Of a stretch of 64,000 bases of DNA, positions 9,878 to 19,061 are shown in pieces. Position 1 is the stretch's first letter; each line of letters starts with the position of its first letter. Both the position numbers and the translations under genes were made by a program. This DNA comes from Clostridium estertheticum (GTDB lineage: Bacteria > Bacillota > Clostridia > Clostridiales > Clostridiaceae), in contig NZ_JAAMNH020000001.1 of NCBI RefSeq assembly GCF_011065935.2, forward strand, positions 5,353,001 to 5,417,000, written 5' to 3'. Under the pieces are notes generated by a model. It worked only from the letters and a program-made list of their open reading frames with translations, ran no database searches and was not told the DNA's origin.

Positions 9878-10589
9878 TTCTTTCTACCTCGCTAACAAAA
9901 TAATTTTCAAGTGTTGCATAATTGTTTAGTATATTTTTCATAGTATCTACATTAAGCATTTTCCCATCGTATAGTACACCAATATTAGTACAAGTAAGTT
10001 CCACATCGTGAATAAGATGGCTTGAGATAAAAAATGTAGCATTTTCTTTTTCTACCAGGTCTTTTATTATATTTCTCATAGAAATCATTCCTTCAACATC
10101 AAGTCCATTTAAGGGTTCATCTAAAATAATAACTTCCGGACGCGATAAAATTGCAGCGGAAATTCCTAGTCTTTGTTTCATTCCAAGTGAAAATTTTCTT
10201 GCTTTCTCGTTTTTATATTTTAACATTCCTGTAATCTCTAAAACTTCATTGATTCTTGCTTCATCAACATCTTTATAATATCTTGAAAATTGTTTTAAGT
10301 TTTCAAAGGCTGTTAAATAAAGATAGGATTCTGCTGTTTCTATAATACAGCCTACCTTTTGCATTGCAAGCTCATGTTCTTCCAATATACTATGCCCTAA
10401 AATTTTAACATCTCCACTGTCTGGTTTTATAAGTCCCGTCATGATTTTCATAGCCGTAGTCTTACCTGCCCCGTTGGGTCCTAAAAATCCAAAGATATCG
10501 CCTTTATGTATATCAATGTTAATATCTGTTATACCTCTTCCATTTTTGTATAGCTTGGAAAGGTTTTTAATTTCAATAACTTTATCCAT
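9864..10589 (-). CDS. ABC transporter ATP-binding protein
   Basis: 241 residues with Walker A GPNGAGKTTAM, signature FSLGMKQRLGI, Walker B VIILDEPLNGLD and the switch His in FISSHLIHD. The length and motifs fit the exporter/immunity group (BcrA/LanF-like). It is the first gene of the four-gene operon; GGGAGGT lies upstream of the ATG. Confidence 0.94.
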   Translation of the reverse strand: MDKVIEIKNLSKLYKNGRGITDINIDIHKGDIFGFLGPNGAGKTTAMKIMTGLIKPDSGDVKILGHSILEEHELAMQKVGCIIETAESYLYLTAFENLKQFSRYYKDVDEARINEVLEITGMLKYKNEKARKFSLGMKQRLGISAAILSRPEVIILDEPLNGLDVEGMISMRNIIKDLVEKENATFFISSHLIHDVELTCTNIGVLYDGKMLNVDTMKNILNNYATLENYFVSEVERNGRI

Positions 10590-10712
10590 TTGTATACCTC
10601 CCTAATTTAGTTTAATAATCCTTCGTGATTATAAATCATAAGTTTGAATAAATATTATATAATAAAACTCTAATTATCAGATAATTAAGAAGGTGACTAC
10701 TCTTTACATAAC

Positions 10713-10774
10713 CACATGAAAATAAATAACAAGCCAGTATAATAGAAATTTCACTTGTTATTTATTTTCATGTG
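10713..10774. terminator. Long perfect inverted repeat, probable terminator
   Basis: A 21-base arm beginning CACATGAAAATAAATAAC (10713-10733) is exactly mirrored at 10754-10774 with a 20-base loop. It lies just after the secreted-protein gene on the minus strand. There is no strong T-run after the stem, so a termination role is inferred from position. Confidence 0.6.
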
Positions 10775-10832
10775 CCATATTGGTATATTTTTTAGAGTCG
10801 CCTATACATAATATCAGTGTGCTTATTTACTA

Positions 10833-12071
10833 TTAGTTAAACACTTTACTGAATTGATCATCAAATAAGATTGTATTACTTCTTACGCTTTCATTAATGC
10901 TTAAGCCAATTTTTGCTGATTGTTGGTTAATATATATAGTGCCTTTATTTGCTTCTCCCGCCACATTAAAACTAGCACTCATCTTATTATTCACATCGAA
11001 TTTCGCATCAAATTTAAAGTCTTTCTTATTGACGGCATATTCTTCATAGCCATTTACATATACCTCATAATATCTTCCACTTATGTTTTTGTCATCAACT
11101 GCAGTAACATCTAAGATTCTCTCACCCATTTTTACTAATTTTCCATCTTTTTCGATCAAAATATCTGTCTTATATTTTCCTATATATTTTTCAGGATTAG
11201 ATAATTTGCTATAATCTTGCTCTATATTTTTTTCTACTTTCTTACCAGAAAGATCAGGTTTATTAACCTTAGTTGAGTTAATATTGGACATCTTCACTAA
11301 TAGTTCAAAGGTTAATTTATGCTCTGTACCACTTTCATCTTTACCAGAAATTACTCCGCTACCAAGAACACCTTGAATTAACCCTTCTTTAGTTGTTACC
11401 ATATTCCCCTTAACTTCTTTTACAAATACATCATTTGTTAATTGAGGCCTGCCTTTATCAGTATCATATCTAGTACCAAATAGATTTTTAGATTGAAGAG
11501 ATACCACTGCATTAATGAGAGCTGGTATTTGCGCTTCGCTAAGTGACCCAGATAAAGTCTTCGTTCCATCTGAATTTTCAGTAACTACAACAGCATCTTT
11601 TAAATTACCCACAAGAGCATCTGCAATTTTTTCCATATCAGCAGCTTCTTTTTCTTTAAAAGGGTTGTTAGAGGTTATGTTTTTGCGGGGACTTTTGAAA
11701 TCACTTGTATAATAAACATTTTGTTCACTGTTTTTATATATAGAACTATTTTTGTCAGAGTAGTTATAGTCCTCTGTCTTTTTTAAGCCCTCCAGTCTAG
11801 TTGATACGTTTTCCTTAGCTCCATTTTTCACATCAACTTTATCAAGGGAATTTTGAGAATAAATAACAGTAGCATTATCCTTTAGAATAATTGAGCTGTC
11901 CATAGTATAGCTTGAAAGCTTTGTGGTACAACTTTCTGCTGTATATTTTACAGAATCTTTAAGTTGATCATATCCACTTTTAGTTATTACTTGCGCAATA
12001 GCAGTAGATGTAAACATTACAGTACCTAGCGCAAAACTTATGATGGTTGCTTTTTTCTTATTTAATTTCAT
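10833..12071 (-). CDS. Secreted or anchored protein of unknown function
   Basis: 412 residues from the ATG at 12071, which has GGAGATTT upstream; an in-frame ATG at 12113 lacks one. The N-terminus KLNKKKATIISFALGTVMF followed by TSTAIAQ is a signal sequence or anchor. The rest is hydrophilic, rich in Lys, Asp, Ser and Asn, with beta-type stretches (GRYYEVYVNGYEEYAVNKKD). No catalytic motif is seen. Transmembrane anti-sigma-like or YfkD-like proteins have similar layout, but this is not established here. Confidence 0.75.
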   Translation of the reverse strand: MKLNKKKATIISFALGTVMFTSTAIAQVITKSGYDQLKDSVKYTAESCTTKLSSYTMDSSIILKDNATVIYSQNSLDKVDVKNGAKENVSTRLEGLKKTEDYNYSDKNSSIYKNSEQNVYYTSDFKSPRKNITSNNPFKEKEAADMEKIADALVGNLKDAVVVTENSDGTKTLSGSLSEAQIPALINAVVSLQSKNLFGTRYDTDKGRPQLTNDVFVKEVKGNMVTTKEGLIQGVLGSGVISGKDESGTEHKLTFELLVKMSNINSTKVNKPDLSGKKVEKNIEQDYSKLSNPEKYIGKYKTDILIEKDGKLVKMGERILDVTAVDDKNISGRYYEVYVNGYEEYAVNKKDFKFDAKFDVNNKMSASFNVAGEANKGTIYINQQSAKIGLSINESVRSNTILFDDQFSKVFN

Positions 12072-12170
12072 TTTTGTAAAATCTCCTTTTGCTTTAAATT
12101 TACTTTTAAACATGAAAGTCTTTCATAATTCTATTTTAAAGTACATCTCTCTACTTTCTATAAACAAATT

Positions 12171-12196
12171 ATAAACAAAGTATAAACTTTGTTTAT
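12171..12196. promoter_or_regulatory. Small palindrome upstream of the secreted-protein gene
   Basis: ATAAACAAAG, a six-base gap, then CTTTGTTTAT, about 100 bases upstream of the start codon. It could be an operator; no matching regulator is evident. Confidence 0.35.
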
Positions 12197-12343
12197 ATCT
12201 ATAGCAACCGAACTCTAGTTCCTTGCATTAGGTTTAGTGCCTCTATAGCTTTAACAATATCTTTGAATATAAAAAAACAACCCCGGAAAGTACAAGCTCT
12301 TTCTTAGGCTGTTTTATAATTAAAATTGTTTTTTTATCAAATA

Positions 12344-13153
12344 TTATTTTTCCCCCATCTTAATTGCCTTTTCAGTGCAACTTTCCATAGCTGAAATTAC
12401 TGCTGCCCTAAAATTATTCTTTTCTAAGGTATATACTGCCTCTATAGTAGTTCCTCCTGGCGAACATACATTATCTTTAAGTTTACCTGGGTGTTCTCCA
12501 GTGTCTATCACCATTTTAGCTGCTCCTAGCACCGCTTGAGCTGCCATTCTATAAGCCTTATCTCTTGGCATTCCTTGAAGTACAGCGCCATCTCCTAAGG
12601 CTTCAATGAACATATACACATAAGCAGGAGATGAGCCACTTACTGCAGGAACTACATCAATAAGATTCTCCTCTAATATTTCTATTCTGCCAAAGCTTTC
12701 AAAAACATTTACTACATCTTGCAATTCTTCTTTAGTTATATTTTTATTAGCACACAATGCACTCATTCCCTCGCCTACAAGAGCTGGAGTATTTGGCATA
12801 GTTCTTATAACCTTTGCAGAGGCTCCAAGGGTATTGCTCATATGTTCTAGCGTTATCCCTGCAGCTATAGTTACTATAACTACGTCCTTCTTTAAATATG
12901 GTTTTATTTCATCAATAATGTCAAAATATTTAAAAGGCTTTATAGCCAGTATTACTATATCAGAAAACTTTGCGACTTCCATATTATCTTTAGTTACTAA
13001 AATATTATATTCTTCTTTTACCTTATTTAAACTCTTATCTGATGGATTACTTGCTATTACCTTTTCACTAGAAACTAACTGTGATTTTACTATTCCACCT
13101 ATCATAGCTTGAGCCATATTGCCGCAACCTATAAATCCTATTGTTTTATTCAT
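12344..13153 (-). CDS. proC: Pyrroline-5-carboxylate reductase
   Basis: Last step of proline synthesis, reducing pyrroline-5-carboxylate with NAD(P)H. 269 residues: Rossmann motif GFIGCGNMAQAMIGG at the N-terminus, ILAIKPF, IRTMPNTPALVGEGMSAL, and the C-terminal signature DNVCSPGGTTIEAVYTLE. Length and motifs are complete. It stands alone; TAGGAGGAAG precedes the ATG. Confidence 0.96.
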   Translation of the reverse strand: MNKTIGFIGCGNMAQAMIGGIVKSQLVSSEKVIASNPSDKSLNKVKEEYNILVTKDNMEVAKFSDIVILAIKPFKYFDIIDEIKPYLKKDVVIVTIAAGITLEHMSNTLGASAKVIRTMPNTPALVGEGMSALCANKNITKEELQDVVNVFESFGRIEILEENLIDVVPAVSGSSPAYVYMFIEALGDGAVLQGMPRDKAYRMAAQAVLGAAKMVIDTGEHPGKLKDNVCSPGGTTIEAVYTLEKNNFRAAVISAMESCTEKAIKMGEK

Positions 13154-13387
13154 ATAAACACTTCCTCCTAAGTTATTTTTTAAAATAATACTAATTATAT
13201 CATTAAATGGCGCCTACAAATAAAAAATAAATCAGCAGGTTAACCTATTTTTTTATATTAATAAAATACACTATTATGGAATAAATTTCATAATAGTGGT
13301 TATATTATGAATGAATATATTTATTATCAAGGACAAAGTAATAAATAATTATTTTGTACTCTTGAGCAATACAAGGAGGTTTATTCA

Positions 13388-13534
13388 ATGTCACATAAAG
13401 ATAACAAAAACAGCAAAGATAATAAAAAGGCTAATCCAAAAACAAAACAAGAATTATCTAAAATGAGAATGGAAACTGCAAATGAAATTGGAGTTTCTAA
13501 AGAATCTAAGAAATTAGGAAAAGAAACAGAATAA
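13388..13534 (+). CDS. Small acid-soluble spore protein-like peptide
   Basis: 48 residues starting 10 bases after a perfect AAGGAGG site and followed by a strong terminator, so clearly a gene. The N-terminal half is Lys/Asn-rich. The stretch ELSKMRMETANEIGV resembles the alpha/beta SASP segment (L-x-x-M-K-x-E-x-A-x-E-x-G), but the second SASP helix is absent, so it may be a short SASP relative or another sporulation peptide. Confidence 0.7.
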   Translation: MSHKDNKNSKDNKKANPKTKQELSKMRMETANEIGVSKESKKLGKETE

Positions 13535-13547
13535 CACTCTACACTCT

Positions 13548-13579
13548 AAAAGGGAGATGCCTTAAGACATCTCCCTTTT
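13548..13579. terminator. Bidirectional terminator
   Basis: AAAAGGGAGATG and CATCTCCCTTTT form a perfect 12-base stem with A-run and T-run on the two sides. It follows the 48-residue spore-type gene. Confidence 0.92.
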
Positions 13580-13636
13580 ACTTTATTAAATAAAATTATA
13601 ATTGCGATTTTATTACTCTTTAATATGATTTAATCT

Positions 13637-14518
13637 TTATCTTTCCTCCGCCATAAAATATAATCCTAATATTTCTGGTCCTGTATGAGACCCAATGGCT
13701 GTACCCACATAGTTTAAAATGACATCCTTAACATTTCCATTCTCGCGAATCAAAGCCTCGAGAGTTAATGCTTCTTCAATACAATCACCATGACCTATTG
13801 CAATAACTTGTGGTATATTGGGATTTGTTCTTTCTTTAAATTTTTCAGCTAAGGTATTTATTGCCTTTTTTCTTCCTCTACATTTAGAAAAAGGAGTTAG
13901 CCTTCCCTCATTGTCCATAAACAAAACGGGTTTTATATTTAACAATGTACCAACAGTTGCAGCAGAGCTAGATATTCTTCCACCTCTTTTTAAATGATTT
14001 AAATCATTAACTGTAAACCAGTGGTTAATCTTAAGTTTATTTTCCTCAATCCAAGTAACTATTTCTTGTTTAGTATTCCCGCTCTTTAACATTTCATAAG
14101 CATAGTAAACTAAAAGTCCTTGACCAAGGCTTGCACATTTACTATCAATTATACTTATATCTGCCTCTGGAAAGTCTTCAAGTGTAGTTTCTCTTGCTAT
14201 ATTTGCACTATTTATAGTTCCTGATAATGCAGAAGACATAGCAATATATATAATAGATTTTTCTGCCGATGCATACTTGCTAAACACCTCTACATATCTT
14301 TGGCTATTTATCTGTGAGGTAGTAGGCATTTCTCCTTGTCTTAGTGCATCATAAAAGTCCTTACGAATAAAATTTTTCCCGAAGTCATCCTCTATTGCTT
14401 TCCCTTTAAAATTACATACTAAACCTATGGGTACTATATTTTCTTGTCCAATATAATCTAAAGGTAAATCGCATCCTGAATCTATTACTAAAATTATCTC
14501 ACTATGTGTTTTACTCAT
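13637..14518 (-). CDS. DegV family fatty-acid-binding protein
   Basis: 293 residues with the family marks: VIDSGCDLPLDYI at the N-terminus, MPTTSQIN, YIAMSSALSGTINSANIA, LNHLKRGGRIS and the C-terminal GTAIGSHTGPEILGLYF. DegV/FakB proteins bind a fatty acid and present it to the FakA kinase. Its position directly after the fatty-acid operon agrees with a lipid role, but a terminator separates them. No fakA is in view. Confidence 0.93.
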   Translation of the reverse strand: MSKTHSEIILVIDSGCDLPLDYIGQENIVPIGLVCNFKGKAIEDDFGKNFIRKDFYDALRQGEMPTTSQINSQRYVEVFSKYASAEKSIIYIAMSSALSGTINSANIARETTLEDFPEADISIIDSKCASLGQGLLVYYAYEMLKSGNTKQEIVTWIEENKLKINHWFTVNDLNHLKRGGRISSSAATVGTLLNIKPVLFMDNEGRLTPFSKCRGRKKAINTLAEKFKERTNPNIPQVIAIGHGDCIEEALTLEALIRENGNVKDVILNYVGTAIGSHTGPEILGLYFMAEER

Positions 14519-14597
14519 AACTCAATTCCCCTTTGCCCTTCTGATTATTCTCCTCTCTATTATGTATGATTTATCCATACACTTCAATACCAAAAAA

Positions 14598-14621
14598 AAG
14601 AAAAGTATATATACTTTTCTT
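14598..14621 (-). terminator. Terminator of the fab/acc operon
   Basis: The self-complementary AAGAAAAGTATA/TATACTTTTCTT is followed on the minus strand by a run of eight T. It lies about 65 bases after the accA stop. Confidence 0.85.
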
Positions 14622-14685
14622 AAACACACTAAAATCAACCACATTAATTATTCTATTAACCTATTATTCACTTTAAAACTATTAT

Positions 14686-15636
14686 TTATTCTACTACTTT
14701 GCCAATTTTTCTAAATTTATAATATCTTTTGGTAAGCAATGATTCTATAGGTTCACTTATTAATCTATTAATTGACTCCTCTAAATTACGCTTAATACTT
14801 AATGCCATCTCATCTACATTAGTATGTGCTCCCCCTAGGGGCTCTTTTATAATTCTATCTATTATTCCAAAATTAATTAAATCTTGAGCTGTTATTCTCA
14901 TTGCATTTGCGGCTTCTTTAGCCCTGCTTGCATCTTTAAATAATATACTAGCAAAACCCTCTGGTGATAAAATAGAATAAATTGCATGCTCTAGCATCCA
15001 AACCTCATCCGCTACCGCCAGCGCTAAAGCTCCACCACTTCCGCCCTCTCCAATAACTATTGAGATTACTGGTGTTTTTAAATTTGACATTTCCATAAGA
15101 TTTCTAGCAATTGCTTCCCCTTGACCTCTTTCTTCTGCACCTAGTCCACAATATGCTCCTGGAGTATCTACTAGGCAAATAACCGGTCTTTTAAACTTTT
15201 CTGCCTGTTTCATAAGTCTTAAAGCTTTTCTATATCCTTCTGGATTTGGCATCCCAAAGTTTCTCTTTATATTTTCCTTGGTGTTATTTCCCTTTTGCTG
15301 AGCTATTACAGTTACAGGAATACCATTAAGTCGTGCAATTCCACCTACAATAGCAGAATCATCCCCATAATATCTATCTCCATGTAGCTCCATAAAGCAG
15401 TCAAAAATTTTATTTATATAATCAAGAGCAGTAGGACGTTCCACAAGCCTTGCAATACTTACTTTATCCCAGGCAGTTAAATTTTTATAGGCTTCCTTTT
15501 GCATATTATAGAGCTTAACTTCCATCTGTCTTATTTCTTTTCCTAAATCCATATTTTGCTCTGTTGCCAAATTTTTAAGTTCATCAATTTTACTTTTAAG
15601 TTCATACATGTGTTTTTCAAAAGGTAAAGTTCCCAT
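14686..15636 (-). CDS. accA: Acetyl-CoA carboxylase carboxyltransferase subunit alpha
   Basis: 316 residues. With AccD it transfers CO2 from biotin to acetyl-CoA to make malonyl-CoA. Visible marks are the N-terminal helical hairpin, LHGDRYYGDDSAIVGGIARL, GMPNPEGYRKALRLMKQAEKF, PGAYCGLGAEERGQGEAIA and IGEGGSGGALALAVAD. It is the last gene of the fatty-acid operon, 42 bases after accD, with GGGAGG before the ATG. Confidence 0.97.
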   Translation of the reverse strand: MGTLPFEKHMYELKSKIDELKNLATEQNMDLGKEIRQMEVKLYNMQKEAYKNLTAWDKVSIARLVERPTALDYINKIFDCFMELHGDRYYGDDSAIVGGIARLNGIPVTVIAQQKGNNTKENIKRNFGMPNPEGYRKALRLMKQAEKFKRPVICLVDTPGAYCGLGAEERGQGEAIARNLMEMSNLKTPVISIVIGEGGSGGALALAVADEVWMLEHAIYSILSPEGFASILFKDASRAKEAANAMRITAQDLINFGIIDRIIKEPLGGAHTNVDEMALSIKRNLEESINRLISEPIESLLTKRYYKFRKIGKVVE

Positions 15637-15678
15637 AAAATCGCCTCCCTATGTGTTACTTTTATCACTCTATATTAG

Positions 15679-16539
15679 CTATGAATGAATTTTCAGTATC
15701 TCAGTTAAGGTATCCTTCATAGCTCTTCTATCCACTACCTTATCTATAAAACCCTTTTGAAGCAAGAATTCAGCCCTTTGAAAGCCATCCGGTAATTGCT
15801 GCTTTATTGTTTGTTCGATAACTCTTTTACCTGCAAACCCTATTAGTGCATTGGGCTCAGCTATTATTATATCTCCAAGCATTGCAAAACTTGCTGTAAC
15901 TCCACCAGTAGTTGGGTCTGTAAGAACAGTTATATAAAGGCACCCTTTAGCATTATGTCTTGCAATAGCAGCACTAGTTTTAGCCATTTGCATTAGAGAG
16001 TATATACCCTCCTGCATCCTAGCTCCCCCGGAAGCTGTAAATATAATAATTGGCTTTTTAGCTTCTGTGGCACTTTCAATAGCCCTTGTAATTTTTTCTC
16101 CAACAACAGAGCCCATGCTTCCCATCATAAAATTACTATCCATCACCGCAATTACCGTATGTTGTCCATTTATCTTTCCTTCTCCAGTTATTACAGCTTC
16201 ATTTAATGATGTTTTGTCTCTTAGAGCTTGAAGTTTATCTTCATATCCTTCAAAATCTATAGGATTAGCTGAGATCATATCCTTATCGTATTCTATAAAA
16301 GTTCCACTATCTATAGTATAATTTATTCTTTCTCTGCATCCAATCCTAAAATGGGTTCTACAATTTTCACAGGTCATTATGCTATTCTCTAAATCCTTAC
16401 TATAAAGAATCTTTCCACAGGTTTCACATTTAACCCACATTCCTGAGGGAATATTAGGTTTTTTCTCACCATTTTCATTTTCTAAATTTTTAACCTCAAT
16501 ATATCTACTTTTTTTAAATATACGTTTAAACTCAAACAT
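15679..16539 (-). CDS. accD: Acetyl-CoA carboxylase carboxyltransferase subunit beta
   Basis: 287 residues from the ATG at 16539 (AAGGGG upstream); an in-frame upstream extension lacks conserved sequence. A four-Cys zinc ribbon (KCETCGKILYSKDL, MTCENCRTHF) is followed by the crotonase-like core with MGSVVGEKITRAIE, ASGGARMQEGIYSLMQMAKT and TDPTTGGVTASFAMLGD. Located between accC and accA. Confidence 0.96.
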   Translation of the reverse strand: MFEFKRIFKKSRYIEVKNLENENGEKKPNIPSGMWVKCETCGKILYSKDLENSIMTCENCRTHFRIGCRERINYTIDSGTFIEYDKDMISANPIDFEGYEDKLQALRDKTSLNEAVITGEGKINGQHTVIAVMDSNFMMGSMGSVVGEKITRAIESATEAKKPIIIFTASGGARMQEGIYSLMQMAKTSAAIARHNAKGCLYITVLTDPTTGGVTASFAMLGDIIIAEPNALIGFAGKRVIEQTIKQQLPDGFQRAEFLLQKGFIDKVVDRRAMKDTLTEILKIHS

Positions 16540-16657
16540 ATAACTGCCCCTTTCTAAAAGCATACCTACACTACAATTTAAAGCATGGGAAATAGATACC
16601 CACACTTATATTATAAAGCTTTTAGCTAATAGATTCCAGTATGCATTTAGCTACTTT

Positions 16658-18004
16658 TTAAAGATTTTTAAATTCTTTGCTAATGAAGCTAGTATCAAAG
16701 TTTCCACTTATAAAATTTTCATTGTTTACTATTTTATATTGGAAGTCTATGTTAGTATCCACACCTTCGATTATAAACTCACCCAAGGCCCTTCTCATTT
16801 TATATAGTGCTTCTTGTCTATCTTTTCCATGTACAATTAGTTTCCCAATCATGGAGTCATAGGTAGGCGGAATTTTGTAACCTTGATATGCCGCACTATC
16901 AATCCTTACCCCATTTCCACCAGGAAGGTGAAGTGATTTTATCTCACCTGGACATGGCATGAAGTTTTTATTTGGATTTTCAGCATTTATTCTACATTCA
17001 ATAGCATGCCCCTGAATTTTTATATCCTCCTGTTTATAAGGAAGCACTTCTCCCGAAGCAATCAATATCTGTGCTTTAACTAAATCTACCCCAGTGACCA
17101 TTTCAGTTATTGGATGCTCTACCTGTATTCGTGTATTCATCTCCATAAAATAGTAATTTCCATACTTATCTAATAAGAACTCTATAGTTCCAGCATTTTT
17201 ATAATTAATAGACCTAGCCGCTTTAACCGCAACCTCACCCATCTGTTTTCTAAGTTCCTGCGTCATTGCAGCTCCTGGAGCCTCTTCGATTACTTTCTGA
17301 TTCCGCCTTTGGACAGAACAATCCCTCTCGCCAAGATGAATAACATTTCCATGCTCATCTGCAAGTATTTGGAACTCTATGTGTCTTGGTTCTTCTATAA
17401 ATTTTTCCATATACATTGTGTCATCACCAAAAGCTGTTTTTGACTCAGTTTTAGCAGTGTTGTACGCGGGTATTAGATCTTCTACTTTTGTAACAACTCT
17501 TATTCCTCGTCCCCCACCACCTGCTGAAGCTTTTATCATTACAGGGTATCCTATTTTCTCAGCTGATTTTAAAGCATCTGTTTCAGAGGATAACTCTCCA
17601 TCTGACCCAGGTACTACTGGTACTCCAGCCTTTATCATCATTTCTCTTGCCTTTAGCTTATTACCCATATTATCGATATTTTGAGAATCCGGCCCTATGA
17701 ATTTTATATTACATTCCTCACACATCTGTGCAAATTTACTATTTTCAGATAAGAAACCGAATCCAGGATGAATTGCCTCCGCACCTGTAAGCACTGTAGC
17801 ACTTAAGATATTTTGCATATTCAAATAACTATCCTTAGATTTAGCCGGTCCTATGCATATAGCCTCATCTGCCATTTGAGTATGAAGTGCATTTTTATCT
17901 ACCTCGGAATATACTGCAACAGTTTGAATACCCATTTCATGGCACGCTCGAATTATTCTTACCGCTATTTCGCCCCTATTAGCAATTAATATCTTCTTAA
18001 ACAT
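16658..18004 (-). CDS. accC: Acetyl-CoA carboxylase, biotin carboxylase subunit
   Basis: 448 residues, full family length. It carboxylates the biotin of AccB using ATP and bicarbonate. N-terminal ILIANRGEIAVRIIRACHE, glycine loop KASAGGGGRGIRVV, HLGERDCSVQRRNQKVIEE, and the active-site segment FMEMNTRIQVEHPITEMVTG are all intact. The start overlaps no other gene; fabZ lies 29 bases upstream. Confidence 0.97.
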   Translation of the reverse strand: MFKKILIANRGEIAVRIIRACHEMGIQTVAVYSEVDKNALHTQMADEAICIGPAKSKDSYLNMQNILSATVLTGAEAIHPGFGFLSENSKFAQMCEECNIKFIGPDSQNIDNMGNKLKAREMMIKAGVPVVPGSDGELSSETDALKSAEKIGYPVMIKASAGGGGRGIRVVTKVEDLIPAYNTAKTESKTAFGDDTMYMEKFIEEPRHIEFQILADEHGNVIHLGERDCSVQRRNQKVIEEAPGAAMTQELRKQMGEVAVKAARSINYKNAGTIEFLLDKYGNYYFMEMNTRIQVEHPITEMVTGVDLVKAQILIASGEVLPYKQEDIKIQGHAIECRINAENPNKNFMPCPGEIKSLHLPGGNGVRIDSAAYQGYKIPPTYDSMIGKLIVHGKDRQEALYKMRRALGEFIIEGVDTNIDFQYKIVNNENFISGNFDTSFISKEFKNL

Positions 18005-18033
18005 ATTATTTACCTTCCCTGCACTTAAAATTA

Positions 18034-18483
18034 TTAATTGAGCCCTACTGCAAATGTAATTTCAGCTTCTGCAACCTTTTCGCCATTTACTGTAGCTACT
18101 GCCTTTCCAATTCCAACAGGCCCCTTCATTTTGATTATTTCTACCTCAAGTCTTAGCACATCTCCTGGAACAACTTTTTTTCTGAATCTAGCTTTATTAA
18201 TTCCACCAAAGTACGCAATTTTACCTTTGTAATCTTCCATACTTAAAAGTGCTACGGCTCCAACCTGTGCAAGCGCCTCAATTATTATCACTCCTGGAAG
18301 TACAGGTTCAGTAGGGAAATGTCCTTGGAAGAAATACTCATTCATAGTAATATTCTTATACCCTACGGCTCTTTTTCCTGGTTCTAGTTCCTCTACTTTA
18401 TCCACGAACAAAAATGGATATCTATGAGGAATAATCTCTTGAATTTGTTTTATATTCAAAGTAGTACCTATTGTATTTTCCAT
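18034..18483 (-). CDS. fabZ: 3-hydroxyacyl-ACP dehydratase
   Basis: 149 residues from the ATG at 18483 (AGGTGG upstream); an in-frame ATG at 18507 has no ribosome site. Hot-dog fold with the catalytic His in IPHRYPFLFVDKV and the catalytic Glu in GHFPTEPVLPGVIIIEALAQ. It dehydrates beta-hydroxyacyl-ACP in elongation. No fabA or fabM is present, so unsaturated acid synthesis is not explained here. Confidence 0.96.
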   Translation of the reverse strand: MENTIGTTLNIKQIQEIIPHRYPFLFVDKVEELEPGKRAVGYKNITMNEYFFQGHFPTEPVLPGVIIIEALAQVGAVALLSMEDYKGKIAYFGGINKARFRKKVVPGDVLRLEVEIIKMKGPVGIGKAVATVNGEKVAEAEITFAVGLN

Positions 18484-18552
18484 ATTATGCTTCCACCTTT
18501 CACTCATATAAATCAGTGGACAGATTTTAATCCTCGGTTGGATTTGCCTCCA

Positions 18553-19059
18553 CTATTTTTTACGTATTTTGAATAATGGCTGTCCGTACTCTACCATATC
18601 TTCATTTAAAACTAATACTTCTACAATTTCTCCATCTACTTCACTTTCAATTTCATTCATAAGCTTCATAGCTTCTAAAATACAAAGTGTATCTCCTTTT
18701 TTAACCAAAGAACCAACTTTTACGAAATTCTGTGATTCATCACTAGGTGAAGAATACATAGTTCCAACAATAGGTGATTTAACTACAAATAGATTTTCCT
18801 CAGGTATTATACTAGCTTCATTTTCTATATTGCTTTGTATTTTTTCTTCAGACCTTTGATTTATAGCTAAACTTTCTCTATTTACTGATTCGTTAATAAC
18901 TGATGTAGCCAGGGCAGTAGGTGCAGGAATTCTTTCTACTATTAACTGCTGCTCTTTTTTCTCCATCTTTATTCTGATACCCTCTGTCTCAATTTCAAAT
19001 GATGTAAGCTGTGAATCACTAACGGTTTTTATTAGCTCTTGAATGTTTTTATAATCCAT
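18553..19059 (-). CDS. accB: Biotin carboxyl carrier protein of acetyl-CoA carboxylase
   Basis: 168 residues. The N-terminus (YKNIQELIKTVSDSQLTSFEI) is the AccB-specific helix; a Pro/Ser/Glu-rich linker follows, then the biotinyl domain with the lysine in LEAMKLMNEIESEVDG. It ends in YGQPLFKIRKK as is usual. The gap to fabF upstream is two bases, so coupled translation is likely. Confidence 0.96.
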   Translation of the reverse strand: MDYKNIQELIKTVSDSQLTSFEIETEGIRIKMEKKEQQLIVERIPAPTALATSVINESVNRESLAINQRSEEKIQSNIENEASIIPEENLFVVKSPIVGTMYSSPSDESQNFVKVGSLVKKGDTLCILEAMKLMNEIESEVDGEIVEVLVLNEDMVEYGQPLFKIRKK

Positions 19060-19061
19060 AA

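Noticed and set aside
9585..9929. 114-codon + strand frame opposite the ABC permease
   Set aside because: Antisense shadow of a clear minus-strand gene; no ribosome site or family.
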